Shown: positions 14,817-22,739 of the stretch, piece by piece
How the letters are laid out: the number at the start of each line of letters is the position of its first letter
How positions within the stretch are numbered: position 1 is the stretch's first letter
Origin: DASXYG01 sp036502625
Lineage (GTDB): Bacteria > Actinomycetota > Actinomycetes > Streptosporangiales > Streptosporangiaceae
NCBI GenBank assembly: GCA_036502625.1
Contig: DASXYG010000080.1
Span: 62,001-126,000, forward strand
DNA length: 64,000 bases
Reading direction: 5' to 3'
Position numbers and translations under genes: made by a program
Notes under the pieces: generated by a model
Databases searched by the model: none
Seen by the model: only the letters and a program-made list of their open reading frames with translations
What the model was told of the DNA's origin: nothing

Positions 14817-17141
14817 TCAGGCGGCCCCCGGCCCCCGGTCGCGCGCCTCGGCGATCAGGTCGCCGAGGACGCCGGGAGACAGCGGCAGGTCGTGGATGCG
14901 CACGCCGAGGGGGCGCAGCGCGTCCTCGACGGCGGTGGCGATCATGGCGGGGACACCGAGCGTGCCGGCCTCGCCGGCCCCCTTGGCGCCGAGCGGGTTC
15001 AGCGGCGTCGGCGTCTCCTGGTGGAACAGGCGCAGCCGCGGCAGCTCGCGCGCGGACGGGATCGGGTAGTCCAGGTAGCTGGTCGTCAGCGGCGTGCCGT
15101 CCTCGGCGTAGATGGACTCCTCGTACATCGCGTTGCTCAGGCCGTGCGCGACGCCGCCGATGACCTGGCCCTCCACCAGGAGCGGGTTGATGATCCGCCC
15201 GCAGTCGTGGCCGACCACCCAGTCGAGGATCTCGATCTCCCCGGTCTCGGCGTCGACCTCCACGGCGCACGCCTGGACGCTGGCGGAGTAGCCGGCGCTC
15301 GACGGGTTGAAGTACGACGTCGAGGTGAGCCCGGCGACGACGCCCTTGGGCAGGTTGACGCCCGGCGCCCCGGCGTTGGCGAGCCGCGCCGCCTCCGCGA
15401 TCGCGACGCCGATCCGGGTGCCCTTGACCCGTACCTCGCCCTCGGCGACCTCCATGTCCTCAGGCGCGGCCTCCATCATGGCGGCCGCGGTGCGCAGCAG
15501 CTTGTCCTTCACCTCGGTCGCGGCCTCGAGCACGGCCGGGCCGGCGTTGGCCATGACGCGGCTGGCGAACGTGCCGACGCCGTACGCGATCGTGGAGGTG
15601 TCGCCGGTGACCACGTCGACCAGGTCCGGATCGACGCCGAGGCCGTCGGACACGATCTGCGCGTACGTGGTCTCGAACCCCTGGCCCTGCGGCGGCGCGC
15701 CGAGCACCGCCGTGACCCGGCCGGTCTTCTCGACGCGTACGGTCGCGCCCTCGAACGGCCCGATGCCGACGCCCTCGAGGGCGATGGACACGCCGACGCC
15801 CCGGTAGACGCCCTCGGCGCGCCGCTTGCGCTGCAGGTCGCGCTGGTGGTCGTAGTCGAACAGGTCGAGGCCCATCTTCAGCAGGCCCGGATAGTTCCCG
15901 CTGTCGTAGGTCAGCGGGCTGCCGTCGCGGAACGTCAGGCCCACGTTGTACGGGAACTCGTCGGCCTGGATGAGGTTGCGCCTGCGCACCTCGACGGGGT
16001 CGAGGCCCAGGTCGTCGGCGATGTGGTCGAGGACGCGCTCCATCACGTACACGCCCTGCGGGCGGCCGGCACCGCGCACGGCGTTGCACGGCACCTTGTT
16101 GGTGAACACCGCGCGGAACTCGATGTGGATGTTCGGGATCCGGTAGCAGCCGGGCACCGTGGTGCCGGCGATCAGCGGCACGATCAGGGACGGCGCGTAC
16201 GCGCCCGTGTCGTGCAGGAACACGTCCTTCAGCCCGAGGAGCCGCCCGTCGCCGTCGTAGCCGACCTCGACGCTGTGCTCCTGCCGGTGCTCCTGGTAGC
16301 AGGACAGGAAGTGCTCGTACCGGTCCTCGATGAACTTGACCGGCCGGTTCAGCTCCTTCGACAGCCAGGTGACCAGGATCTCCTCCGGGTACATGCCGGC
16401 CTTCGGGCCGAACCCGCCGCCGACGTCCGGCGGCGAGATGACCCGCACCTTCTCGTCGGGAACGCCGAGCACGGTCGCGATCTGCGCGCGCGCCTGGTGC
16501 GGCACCTGGGTGGCGTCGAAGACCGTGAACTGGTCGAGCGCCGGGTCCCAGCGGGCGGCGACCGCGCGGCCCTCCATCGAATGGCCGCCGCCGCGGGTCA
16601 TCGTGAACGTCTCCCGCAGCACGTGCGGCGCCTGCGCGATCGCCGCCTCGACGTCACCGGTGCTCTGCGTGAAGTGCGCGGCGACGTTGTCGTCGATGCC
16701 CTCGTGGATCGCCGCGCCGAGGTCGAGGGAGCGGTGGAGGTCGCCGGCGCCGGGCAGCGGGTCGTAGTCGACGTCCACGAGCTCGCAGGCGTCCTCGGCC
16801 TGGTAGCGGCTCTCGGCTACCACGACGGCGAGCAGCTCGCCGGTGAACCGCACCTTGTCGACGGGCAGGGTGCGCTGTACGGCCATCTTCAGCGAGGAGT
16901 GCGCCAGGTGCTGCGGCCACAGCCCGTTGATCGCCTCGATGTCGGCGGCGGCGTACACGCCGAGGACGCCGGGTGCGGCCTTCGCGGCCGAGGTGTCGAC
17001 GTTCAGGATGCGCGCGTGCGGCTGCGAGCTGCGCACGGCCGCCATGTACGTGACGCCCGGCAGGTCGATGTCGTCGACGTAGCCGCCCTTGCCGCGCAGC
17101 AGGCGCAGGTCCTCGCGCCGGACGAGCGGTTCACCGATCAC
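14817..17141 (-). CDS. molybdenum hydroxylase large (Mo-binding) subunit, CoxL-like
   Basis: A 774-residue molybdopterin cytosine dinucleotide-binding subunit of the xanthine oxidase/CO dehydrogenase family. It begins at GTG 17141 (GGAGG 4 bases upstream) with the typical IGEPLVRREDLRLLRGKGGYVDDI. The GGGFGPKAG motif, the active-site loop PCNAVRGAGRPQG, VVGHDCGRIINPLLVEGQ and the catalytic Glu region GAKGAGEAGT are all visible. The loop has no Cys where form I CO dehydrogenase carries its S-Cu ligand (AYRCSFR), so CO oxidation is unlikely; a hydroxylase for an aromatic or heterocyclic carbon is a better guess. Start and stop overlap neighbours in a tight operon. Confidence 0.92.
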   Translation of the reverse strand: MIGEPLVRREDLRLLRGKGGYVDDIDLPGVTYMAAVRSSQPHARILNVDTSAAKAAPGVLGVYAAADIEAINGLWPQHLAHSSLKMAVQRTLPVDKVRFTGELLAVVVAESRYQAEDACELVDVDYDPLPGAGDLHRSLDLGAAIHEGIDDNVAAHFTQSTGDVEAAIAQAPHVLRETFTMTRGGGHSMEGRAVAARWDPALDQFTVFDATQVPHQARAQIATVLGVPDEKVRVISPPDVGGGFGPKAGMYPEEILVTWLSKELNRPVKFIEDRYEHFLSCYQEHRQEHSVEVGYDGDGRLLGLKDVFLHDTGAYAPSLIVPLIAGTTVPGCYRIPNIHIEFRAVFTNKVPCNAVRGAGRPQGVYVMERVLDHIADDLGLDPVEVRRRNLIQADEFPYNVGLTFRDGSPLTYDSGNYPGLLKMGLDLFDYDHQRDLQRKRRAEGVYRGVGVSIALEGVGIGPFEGATVRVEKTGRVTAVLGAPPQGQGFETTYAQIVSDGLGVDPDLVDVVTGDTSTIAYGVGTFASRVMANAGPAVLEAATEVKDKLLRTAAAMMEAAPEDMEVAEGEVRVKGTRIGVAIAEAARLANAGAPGVNLPKGVVAGLTSTSYFNPSSAGYSASVQACAVEVDAETGEIEILDWVVGHDCGRIINPLLVEGQVIGGVAHGLSNAMYEESIYAEDGTPLTTSYLDYPIPSARELPRLRLFHQETPTPLNPLGAKGAGEAGTLGVPAMIATAVEDALRPLGVRIHDLPLSPGVLGDLIAEARDRGPGAA

Positions 17142-17626
17142 CGTGCCTCCCCGGCGTTGGTCGTGGCCTCTTCGACCGCGGCGTCGACCATCTGCTGGTA
17201 ACCGGTGCAGCGGCAGATGTGGCCCTGGATCTGGTCCCTGATCTCGCCCTCCGTCGGCACCGGGTTGTCGCGGAACAGGGAGGTGAGCGACATCAGGATG
17301 CCGGGGGTGCAGTAGCCGCACTGCAGGCCGTGGTGCTGCTGGAACCGGTGCTGCAGGGAGTTGAGCTCGCCGTCAGGACCGGCCAGCGCCTCGACGGTCT
17401 CGACCTCGCGCCCCTCGGCCTGGACCGCGAACGTGAGACAGGACCGTACGGGCCGGCCGTCGATGATCACCGTGCACGCTCCGCAGACGCCGTGCTCGCA
17501 TCCGAGGTGCGTGCCGGTCAGGCGGAGATCCGTCCGCAGGGCGTCGGCCAGCAGCGTGCGGGGCTCGACGGTGATCGATCGGGGTTCGCCGTTGACGACG
17601 AACGCCACGGTCTGCGTGCCGGTCAT
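17138..17626 (-). CDS. molybdenum hydroxylase [2Fe-2S] subunit, CoxS-like
   Basis: A 162-residue iron-sulfur subunit carrying two [2Fe-2S] clusters. The plant-ferredoxin-like cluster uses the Cys in GCEHGVCGACTV plus RPVRSC, and the C-terminal helical cluster uses CGYCTPG and ICRCTGYQ. ATG 17626 was chosen over the upstream in-frame start because GGGAGG lies 5 bases before it and the ATGA overlap with the FAD subunit is then normal. It passes electrons from the Mo centre to the FAD subunit. Confidence 0.94.
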   Translation of the reverse strand: MTGTQTVAFVVNGEPRSITVEPRTLLADALRTDLRLTGTHLGCEHGVCGACTVIIDGRPVRSCLTFAVQAEGREVETVEALAGPDGELNSLQHRFQQHHGLQCGYCTPGILMSLTSLFRDNPVPTEGEIRDQIQGHICRCTGYQQMVDAAVEEATTNAGEAR

Positions 17627-18504
17627 GCCGCCTCCCTCTTCGCCTCGGCGCACGCCCGCTCCACGACGTGGGCGGCCAGCGCGGCTGTGGTGCGCTTCTT
17701 GTAGGCCGCCGACGCCTTGAGCGCCGGCGGCGGGTCGAGCACGTCCTGGACCGCGGTGCGCACCTCGCCGAGCACGTCCGGGTCCGGCGCGCGTCCGCGC
17801 AGGACGTCCTCGGCCGCGGACAGCCGGACCGGTACGTCGGCGACCGAGATCGCCGCGATCCGGGCGTCGGCGATCAGGTCGGTGTCCGCGTCGAGCGTGA
17901 CCACCGCGGCGACCCCGGCGACGGCGAAGTCGCCGTGCCGCGCCGCGACCTCCCGGAACGCGGCGCCCTGCCGGTCGCGGCGCACCGGGAACTCCACGGC
18001 GGTGAGGATGTCGTCCGGCTCGAGCGCGGTGGTGAAGTACGAACGGAAGAACGCGCCCGCCGGCACGCGGCGCTCACCGGACGGACCGCGGATCACGATC
18101 GTCGCGTCGAGGGCCAGCATCGCGCCGGGCAGCTCCGCGGAGGCGTCCGCGTGCGCCAGGCTGCCGCCGAGGGTGCCGACCGACCGGATCTGCGGATGCC
18201 CGATGAACGGTCCCACCAGCGGAAGCAGCGGCGCGGCCGCGCGCAGCCCGGGGCTGGACAGCAGCTCGTGATGGCGGGTGAGCGCCCCCATCCGTACGGT
18301 GCCGCCGGCGACCTCGTGGCCGGACAGCTCGGGCACGCGGTTGATGTCGACCAGGTGCTCCGGCGCGGCGAGCCGGAAGTTCATGACCGGCACCAGGCTC
18401 TGGCCGCCGGCCAGCACCTTCGCGTCGTCCTGGTAGCGGCCGAGGGTCTCCAGCGCCTCGGAGAGGTTCGCCGGCCGGTGGTACGTGAACGCCGATGGCT
18501 TCAC
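17623..18504 (-). CDS. molybdenum hydroxylase FAD-binding subunit, CoxM-like
   Basis: A 293-residue FAD subunit. The family start KPSAFTYHRPANLSEAL is followed by the FAD-binding AGGQSLVPVMNFR and TLGGSLAHADASAELP. I set the start at GTG 18504, since GGAG (18512-18515) lies 7 bases upstream and homologues usually begin right at this point; ATG 18519 has no such site. It is the first gene of an operon that runs to the quinone oxidoreductase and probably ubiX, and is divergent from the IclR regulator. Confidence 0.92.
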   Translation of the reverse strand: MKPSAFTYHRPANLSEALETLGRYQDDAKVLAGGQSLVPVMNFRLAAPEHLVDINRVPELSGHEVAGGTVRMGALTRHHELLSSPGLRAAAPLLPLVGPFIGHPQIRSVGTLGGSLAHADASAELPGAMLALDATIVIRGPSGERRVPAGAFFRSYFTTALEPDDILTAVEFPVRRDRQGAAFREVAARHGDFAVAGVAAVVTLDADTDLIADARIAAISVADVPVRLSAAEDVLRGRAPDPDVLGEVRTAVQDVLDPPPALKASAAYKKRTTAALAAHVVERACAEAKREAA

Positions 18505-18598
18505 AGGCGATCTCCACATCGCTTCGGGGCCGGAACCGCCGCTGAAGGGCGTGTCCGCCCCGGGGCGGCTCCGCGGTCCCGGGAAGGGCGCGGTAGGC

Positions 18599-18615
18599 GT
18601 TCCGTCAAACGGAAC
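18599..18615. promoter_or_regulatory. IclR-type inverted repeat, box 1
   Basis: GTTCCGT and ACGGAAC flank CAA; as half-sites this is GTTCC-N7-GGAAC over 17 bp. It is perfect and lies about 95 bases before the CoxM-like start and 227 before the IclR start, hence closest to the minus-strand operon. Inverted repeats of this size are typical of IclR family operators. Confidence 0.65.
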
Positions 18616-18764
18616 ACATGTACTGTTAAGCAGACAGCCCCGGTATACGTGACCGCCGCCACGTCGTCAAGATCCCCGTCGCGTCCGGCCGCGTGGCGCT
18701 CCGTACGCGCCTCTTGACAACGGGCACCCGCGCGATGACGCTGAGACTCGTCAAGCAAACAGCC

Positions 18765-18781
18765 GTTCCGCTCAACGGTAC
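18765..18781. promoter_or_regulatory. IclR-type inverted repeat, box 2
   Basis: GTTCCGCTCAACGGTAC matches box 1 at 13 of 17 positions, with one changed base in the right arm (GGTAC for GGAAC). It is 60 bases upstream of the IclR start, where binding would autoregulate the gene. Confidence 0.5.
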
Positions 18782-18841
18782 GCTCCGGCGGAAACGCCGG
18801 CCCGCGGTACGGCGTCCGTCCCCGATGCGAACGAAGGATCC

Positions 18842-19627
18842 ATGGTCGTAGGTGAACGCGAGCCGGTAGGCCGGGCGCTCGACGTACTGACGTGGCTCGC
18901 GTCCAACCCCCGCCCGCCGTGGAGCGTGCGCCAGGTCGCCCGCGCGCTGGAGATGTCCCCGACCACCATCCACCGGATCTTCGGCGTGTTCGAAGGCCGC
19001 GGGCTGCTGGACCGGGACGGCGACGGCGGATACGTCGCGGGCATCGAGCTGTACCTGATCTGCCATTCGGTCGCCGCGCAGCTTTCGCCCGTGCCGCTCG
19101 TACGCCACCACCTGGAGGCGCTGTGCGAGAAGTGCGACGAGACCGTCCTGCTCGGCGCGTACGACCCGAAGCGGACGCGGATGATGTTCATCGACGTCGT
19201 CGAGTCGCCGCACCCGGTGCAGTACCTGTCCACGCTGAACGAGTGGATGCCCGTGCATTCCGGGGCCACCGGCATCGCCATCTTCGCGTTCCTGACCGAG
19301 CCCGAGCGCAAGGCCATCTACGCCAAGGGCCTCGAACAGGTCACCGACCGCACGCTGGTGACCGAGCGTGAGCTGGAGAAGGCCGTCCAGCGGGTGCACG
19401 AGCTCGGCTACGTCTGCTCGCGCGGGCAGCGCACACCGGGGGCCGTCGGCATCGCCGCGCCGGTGTTCGATTCGGCCGGGAACGTGTTCGGCGACGTCTG
19501 CATCACGATCCCCGAGCAGCGGTTCGAGGACTCGATGGCGGAGACCGTCGGCGCGGCGGTGCGGGAGACGAGCGAGGTCGTCACCGGGGAACTGCGCCGC
19601 GCGGGCTACCGCCGGGGCGTCGCCTGA
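18842..19627 (+). CDS. IclR family transcriptional regulator
   Basis: A 261-residue regulator. The N-terminal winged helix reads GRALDVLTWLASNPRPPWSVRQVARALEMSPTTIHRIFGVFEGRGLLDRD. The C-terminal effector domain has VHSGATGIAIFAFL and the late conserved QRTPGAVGIAAPVFDSAGNVFGDVCITIPEQR. IclR proteins commonly control aromatic-acid catabolism and bind a pathway intermediate. It precedes ubiD, the thiolase and the zinc-ribbon gene on the same strand, and boxes at 12235, 18599 and 18765 suggest that it controls both operons. Confidence 0.93.
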   Translation: MVVGEREPVGRALDVLTWLASNPRPPWSVRQVARALEMSPTTIHRIFGVFEGRGLLDRDGDGGYVAGIELYLICHSVAAQLSPVPLVRHHLEALCEKCDETVLLGAYDPKRTRMMFIDVVESPHPVQYLSTLNEWMPVHSGATGIAIFAFLTEPERKAIYAKGLEQVTDRTLVTERELEKAVQRVHELGYVCSRGQRTPGAVGIAAPVFDSAGNVFGDVCITIPEQRFEDSMAETVGAAVRETSEVVTGELRRAGYRRGVA

Positions 19628-19698
19628 CCGCCGAAATCCCGAACGCCGTCCGCTGCGCCGAACCGCCGCGGCAACGGCCAGGCTGGAAGGACCCGTGC

Positions 19699-21156
19699 AT
19701 GCCGTTCGAGAGCTACCGCGCGTTCCTTGAATCGGTCGACGGGCTCGGTGAGCTGACGACCGTGCGCGGCGCCGACACCCGAGCCGACATCGGCCCGATC
19801 ACCGAGATCACCGCGTGGACGCCGGAGCATCCGCTCATCGTCTTCGACGACATCCCCGGCTACCCGGAGGGCTGGCGGGTCGCGGTCCACTCCTTCGACT
19901 CCTACCACCGCACACGGCTCGTCTACGGCTTCCCCGACGGCCTGCGCGGCCGCGCGCTCACGACCTGGTGGAAGGCGCGGCTCGAGGACTACCGGCCGGT
20001 TCCGCCGGAGTACGTCGACTCCGGCCCGGTGACGGAGGTCGTGCGCCGCGGCGACGAGGTCGACCTCGACGAGTTCCCCGCCCCGTTGTGGCACGCCGGC
20101 GACGGCGGACCGTACCTGGCCACCGGCGGCGCGTCGGTCCTGCGCGACCCGGACACCGGCGAGCTCAACGTCGGCTGCTACCGGGGGATGCGCTACGACC
20201 GCACCACGATCGGCCACCACCTGGCCGGCGGCCACGACGGTCAGGTCATCCGCGACAAGTACTTCGCGCGCGGCCGGAACTGCCCGATCGTGATCAGCCT
20301 CGGCAACGACCCCGCGTTCACGCTCGCGGGCGCGGAGAACGTCGGGTTCGGCACCGGTGAGCTGGAGTTCGGCGGGTTCCTGCGCGGCGCGCCGTTCACG
20401 ATGATCGAGGGGCCGCTGACGGGCATCCCGTTCCCCGCGACGGCGGAGGCCGTGCTGGAGGGGGAGATCCTGCACCCCGACACCGAGCCGAAGCGGATGG
20501 AGGGGCCGTGGGGCGAGGGCGCCGGGTACTACGCCTCGGCTTTCGCCCAGCCGCCGGTGCGCGTCAATGCGGTGTACCGGCGCGCCGCCCCGATCGTCAT
20601 GGGCGAGCCGACCCTGCGGTTCCGCAAGCGCGGCGGCGCGGGCGGGTTCGCACGGACCGCGCGCCAGTGGCACATGCTGGAGCGGTCCGGGCTCGGCGGT
20701 GTCCAGGGCGTCGGCCACGTGGGCCCGTTCCTGGTCATCTCGGTCAAGCAGCAGTACGCCGGCCACGCGCTGCGCGTCGCCGACTTCGCGATGGCGGGCC
20801 TCGCGGACCGGCCGCCGCGCTACCTCGTCCTGGTCGACGACGACATCGACCCCGACGACGCGGCGCTGGTCAACTGGGCGATCAGCACGCGGGCCGACCC
20901 GGCCGCGCAGGTGCACATCGGCCGGGACCGGTGGTGCAACGTCATCAACCCGGCCGGGCTGACGCTGGAGAAGCGGGCGATCGAGGACTACACCCTCGGG
21001 ACGATGATCATCGACGCGTGCCGGCCGTACCGGTGGCGTGCGGACTGGGACAAGATCTTCCGCACCTGCGACATCGACGAGGACCTCCGCGCCCGTACGG
21101 CCGGACGGTGGGAGGGCGCGCTCGGCTCCCTGATCACCGCACCGAAGCCGATCTAG
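19699..21156 (+). CDS. ubiD: UbiD family (de)carboxylase
   Basis: A 485-residue prenylated-FMN-dependent enzyme that reversibly removes CO2 from aromatic, heteroaromatic or alpha,beta-unsaturated acids. Features include the N-terminal LTTVRGADTRADIGPITEI, the prFMN-binding Arg region NVGCYRGMRYD (~157) and the E-x5-E type motif EGPWGEGAGYY (~265), where UbiD enzymes keep the Glu that acts in catalysis. GGAAGGA lies 8 bases before ATG 19699. It needs the product of ubiX at 12403. With a molybdenum hydroxylase, a thiolase and a CoA-transferase around it, it probably serves degradation of an aromatic or N-heteroaromatic carboxylate. Confidence 0.92.
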   Translation: MPFESYRAFLESVDGLGELTTVRGADTRADIGPITEITAWTPEHPLIVFDDIPGYPEGWRVAVHSFDSYHRTRLVYGFPDGLRGRALTTWWKARLEDYRPVPPEYVDSGPVTEVVRRGDEVDLDEFPAPLWHAGDGGPYLATGGASVLRDPDTGELNVGCYRGMRYDRTTIGHHLAGGHDGQVIRDKYFARGRNCPIVISLGNDPAFTLAGAENVGFGTGELEFGGFLRGAPFTMIEGPLTGIPFPATAEAVLEGEILHPDTEPKRMEGPWGEGAGYYASAFAQPPVRVNAVYRRAAPIVMGEPTLRFRKRGGAGGFARTARQWHMLERSGLGGVQGVGHVGPFLVISVKQQYAGHALRVADFAMAGLADRPPRYLVLVDDDIDPDDAALVNWAISTRADPAAQVHIGRDRWCNVINPAGLTLEKRAIEDYTLGTMIIDACRPYRWRADWDKIFRTCDIDEDLRARTAGRWEGALGSLITAPKPI

Positions 21157-21183
21157 CCCGTACCGACCCGAAGGAGCGATGCA

Positions 21184-22329
21184 GTGGGCACAGGACCGGA
21201 AACGGCGATCGTGGGCGTCGGGGCGACCGAACAGGGCGAGATCCCGGGGGAGACCGGGAACCAGATCGCCGTCCGCGCCGCCGTCCTCGCCCTCGAGGAC
21301 GCCGGCATCGACAAGAGCGCCGTCGACGGGCTGGTGACGTGCAAGCCGCCGCGGTCGGCCGACAACGGCGGCGTCGACGAGGACATGGGGCACCTGCTCG
21401 GGATCAACCCCGCGTACAGCACCACCCTGGAGTACGGGGCCTGCGGCTTCTCCCTGCACCTGGCGGCGATGGCGATCCACGCCGGGCTGGCGAACACGGT
21501 TCTCCTGACGTACGGGACGAACCAGCGCAGCGCGCGTGCGGACTTCTCCACCCCCGTCGGCGGCACCGCGGACTGGGCGGCGCTGTCCGGGTTCGTGCAC
21601 GTCGCGGGCCCCGCGGCGATGGCCGCCCGCCGCCACATGGCGCTGTACGGCACCACGGAGGAGCAGCTCGGCTGGGTGTCGGTGGCGCAGCGGGAATGGG
21701 CGCAGGGGAATCCGCGCGCGATCTTCCGCAAGCCGCTGACGATCGAGGACTACCTGGCCGCCCCGTACATCGTGGCGCCGCTGCGCCGGCCGGACCTGAC
21801 GATGATCTCCGACGGCGGGACCGCCGTCGTGCTGACCCGCGCCGACCGGGCCCCCGACCACCGCGCGGCCCCCGTGTACCTCGCGGCCATGGCCCAGCAG
21901 TCCGCCATGCGCAACGACCAGAACCCGGACAAGGTCATGCGGCCCTGGATCGGCGACATCGCCGACCGCCTGTACGCCGCGGCGAAGATGCGCCCGTCGG
22001 ACATGGACCTCGCCTACCTCCAGGACGCGACGTCGGTCTGGGTGCTCCAGCAGTTGGAGTGGTACGGCTTCTGCGGCGTCGGCGAGGCCGGCCCGTTCCT
22101 CGCCGAGGGCCACACGCGGCCCGGCGGGTCGCTGCCGATGAACACCAACGGCGGCCAGCTCTCCGAGGCGTACATGTGGAACTGGATGCACCTGTACGAA
22201 TGCGTACGGCAACTGCGCGGCGAGTGCGGCGACCGCCAGATCGCGGGGGCCGAAACGGCGCTGCACGCCCAGACGCACGACTTCTTCAAGGGCGCGGCCA
22301 CCATCCTGACGACACGGAGCCAGTCATGA
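21184..22329 (+). CDS. thiolase family protein (SCP2/acetyl-CoA acetyltransferase-like)
   Basis: A 381-residue thiolase-fold protein of the lipid-transfer/acetyl-CoA acetyltransferase-like group. It begins ETAIVGVGATEQGEIPG, has the nucleophile-Cys region LEYGACGFSLHLAA (~79) and ends with the conserved SLPMNTNGGQLSEAYMWN and a late Cys in LRGECGDRQ. Start GTG 21184 follows AAGGAG by 7 bases. It overlaps (ATGA) with the DUF35 zinc-ribbon gene. In steroid-degrading actinobacteria, such thiolase-like/DUF35 pairs form aldolases (Ltp2-ChsH2 type) rather than thiolases, so C-C bond cleavage of a CoA ester is likely. Confidence 0.88.
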   Translation: MGTGPETAIVGVGATEQGEIPGETGNQIAVRAAVLALEDAGIDKSAVDGLVTCKPPRSADNGGVDEDMGHLLGINPAYSTTLEYGACGFSLHLAAMAIHAGLANTVLLTYGTNQRSARADFSTPVGGTADWAALSGFVHVAGPAAMAARRHMALYGTTEEQLGWVSVAQREWAQGNPRAIFRKPLTIEDYLAAPYIVAPLRRPDLTMISDGGTAVVLTRADRAPDHRAAPVYLAAMAQQSAMRNDQNPDKVMRPWIGDIADRLYAAAKMRPSDMDLAYLQDATSVWVLQQLEWYGFCGVGEAGPFLAEGHTRPGGSLPMNTNGGQLSEAYMWNWMHLYECVRQLRGECGDRQIAGAETALHAQTHDFFKGAATILTTRSQS

Positions 22330-22739
22330 CCACCGCGTACACCAAGCCCCTGCCCGACGTCGACGACCCGCTCACCGCCCCCTTCTGGTCCGCCGCGCGC
22401 GAGGGCCGGCTGGTCGCGCAGAAATGCCCGGCCTGCGGCTACCTGCGCTGGCCGCCCGGCCCGATCTGCAACGAGTGCCAGCATCCCGGCGGCGAGTGGA
22501 CCGACCTCGCCCCCACCGGCGTCCTCTACAGCTACGCCGAGTACCACCGCGCCCTCGACCCCGCCTTCAAGGACGACGTCCCGTACACGGTCGGGCTGAT
22601 CGAACTCGACGACGGCCCGCGCATGTACGGCATGATGCGCACCACCCCCACCACCGCCGACATCGGCAAACGTGTCCAGGCCGTCTTCGACCCGGTCACC
22701 CCGGAGGTCACCTTCGTCCGCTGGGAGCTGGAACCCTGA
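22326..22739 (+). CDS. Zn-ribbon OB-fold (DUF35/ChsH2-like) protein
   Basis: A 137-residue protein with an N-terminal rubredoxin-like zinc ribbon (QKCPACGYLRWPPGPICNEC: two CxxC pairs) and a C-terminal OB fold that binds acyl-CoA (TGVLYSYAEYHRAL onward). Such proteins work as obligate partners of thiolase-like proteins, shaping the substrate channel. The 4-base overlap with the thiolase gene supports a complex. The stop codon overlaps an ATG (TGATG, 22737-22741) that begins a broken TetR gene. Confidence 0.9.
   Translation: MTTAYTKPLPDVDDPLTAPFWSAAREGRLVAQKCPACGYLRWPPGPICNECQHPGGEWTDLAPTGVLYSYAEYHRALDPAFKDDVPYTVGLIELDDGPRMYGMMRTTPTTADIGKRVQAVFDPVTPEVTFVRWELEP

Larger units (their letters stand above)
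18505..18841. promoter_or_regulatory. 337-bp divergent control region between hydroxylase operon and IclR gene
   Basis: No gene is supported here. It contains two IclR-type boxes (18599-18615 and 18765-18781), a perfect palindrome CCGCCCCGGGGCGG (18555-18568), a near-identical 15-base direct repeat GTTAAGCAGACAGCC (18625-18639) / GTCAAGCAAACAGCC (18750-18764), and a TTGACA (18714-18719) that could be a plus-strand -35. In both halves the direct repeat lies close to an IclR box, so the region looks like two related control modules, one for each direction. Confidence 0.6.

Noticed and set aside
14094..17201. Open frame of about 1035 codons on the plus strand, antisense to the CoxL-like gene
   Set aside because: It is rich in Arg, Gly, His and Asp with no domain, lies opposite a well-conserved molybdenum hydroxylase and arises from absence of stops in GC-rich DNA.
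14817..18504. Aerobic CO dehydrogenase (coxMSL)
   Set aside because: Gene order fits, but the large subunit lacks the AYRCSFR loop with the Cu-binding Cys.
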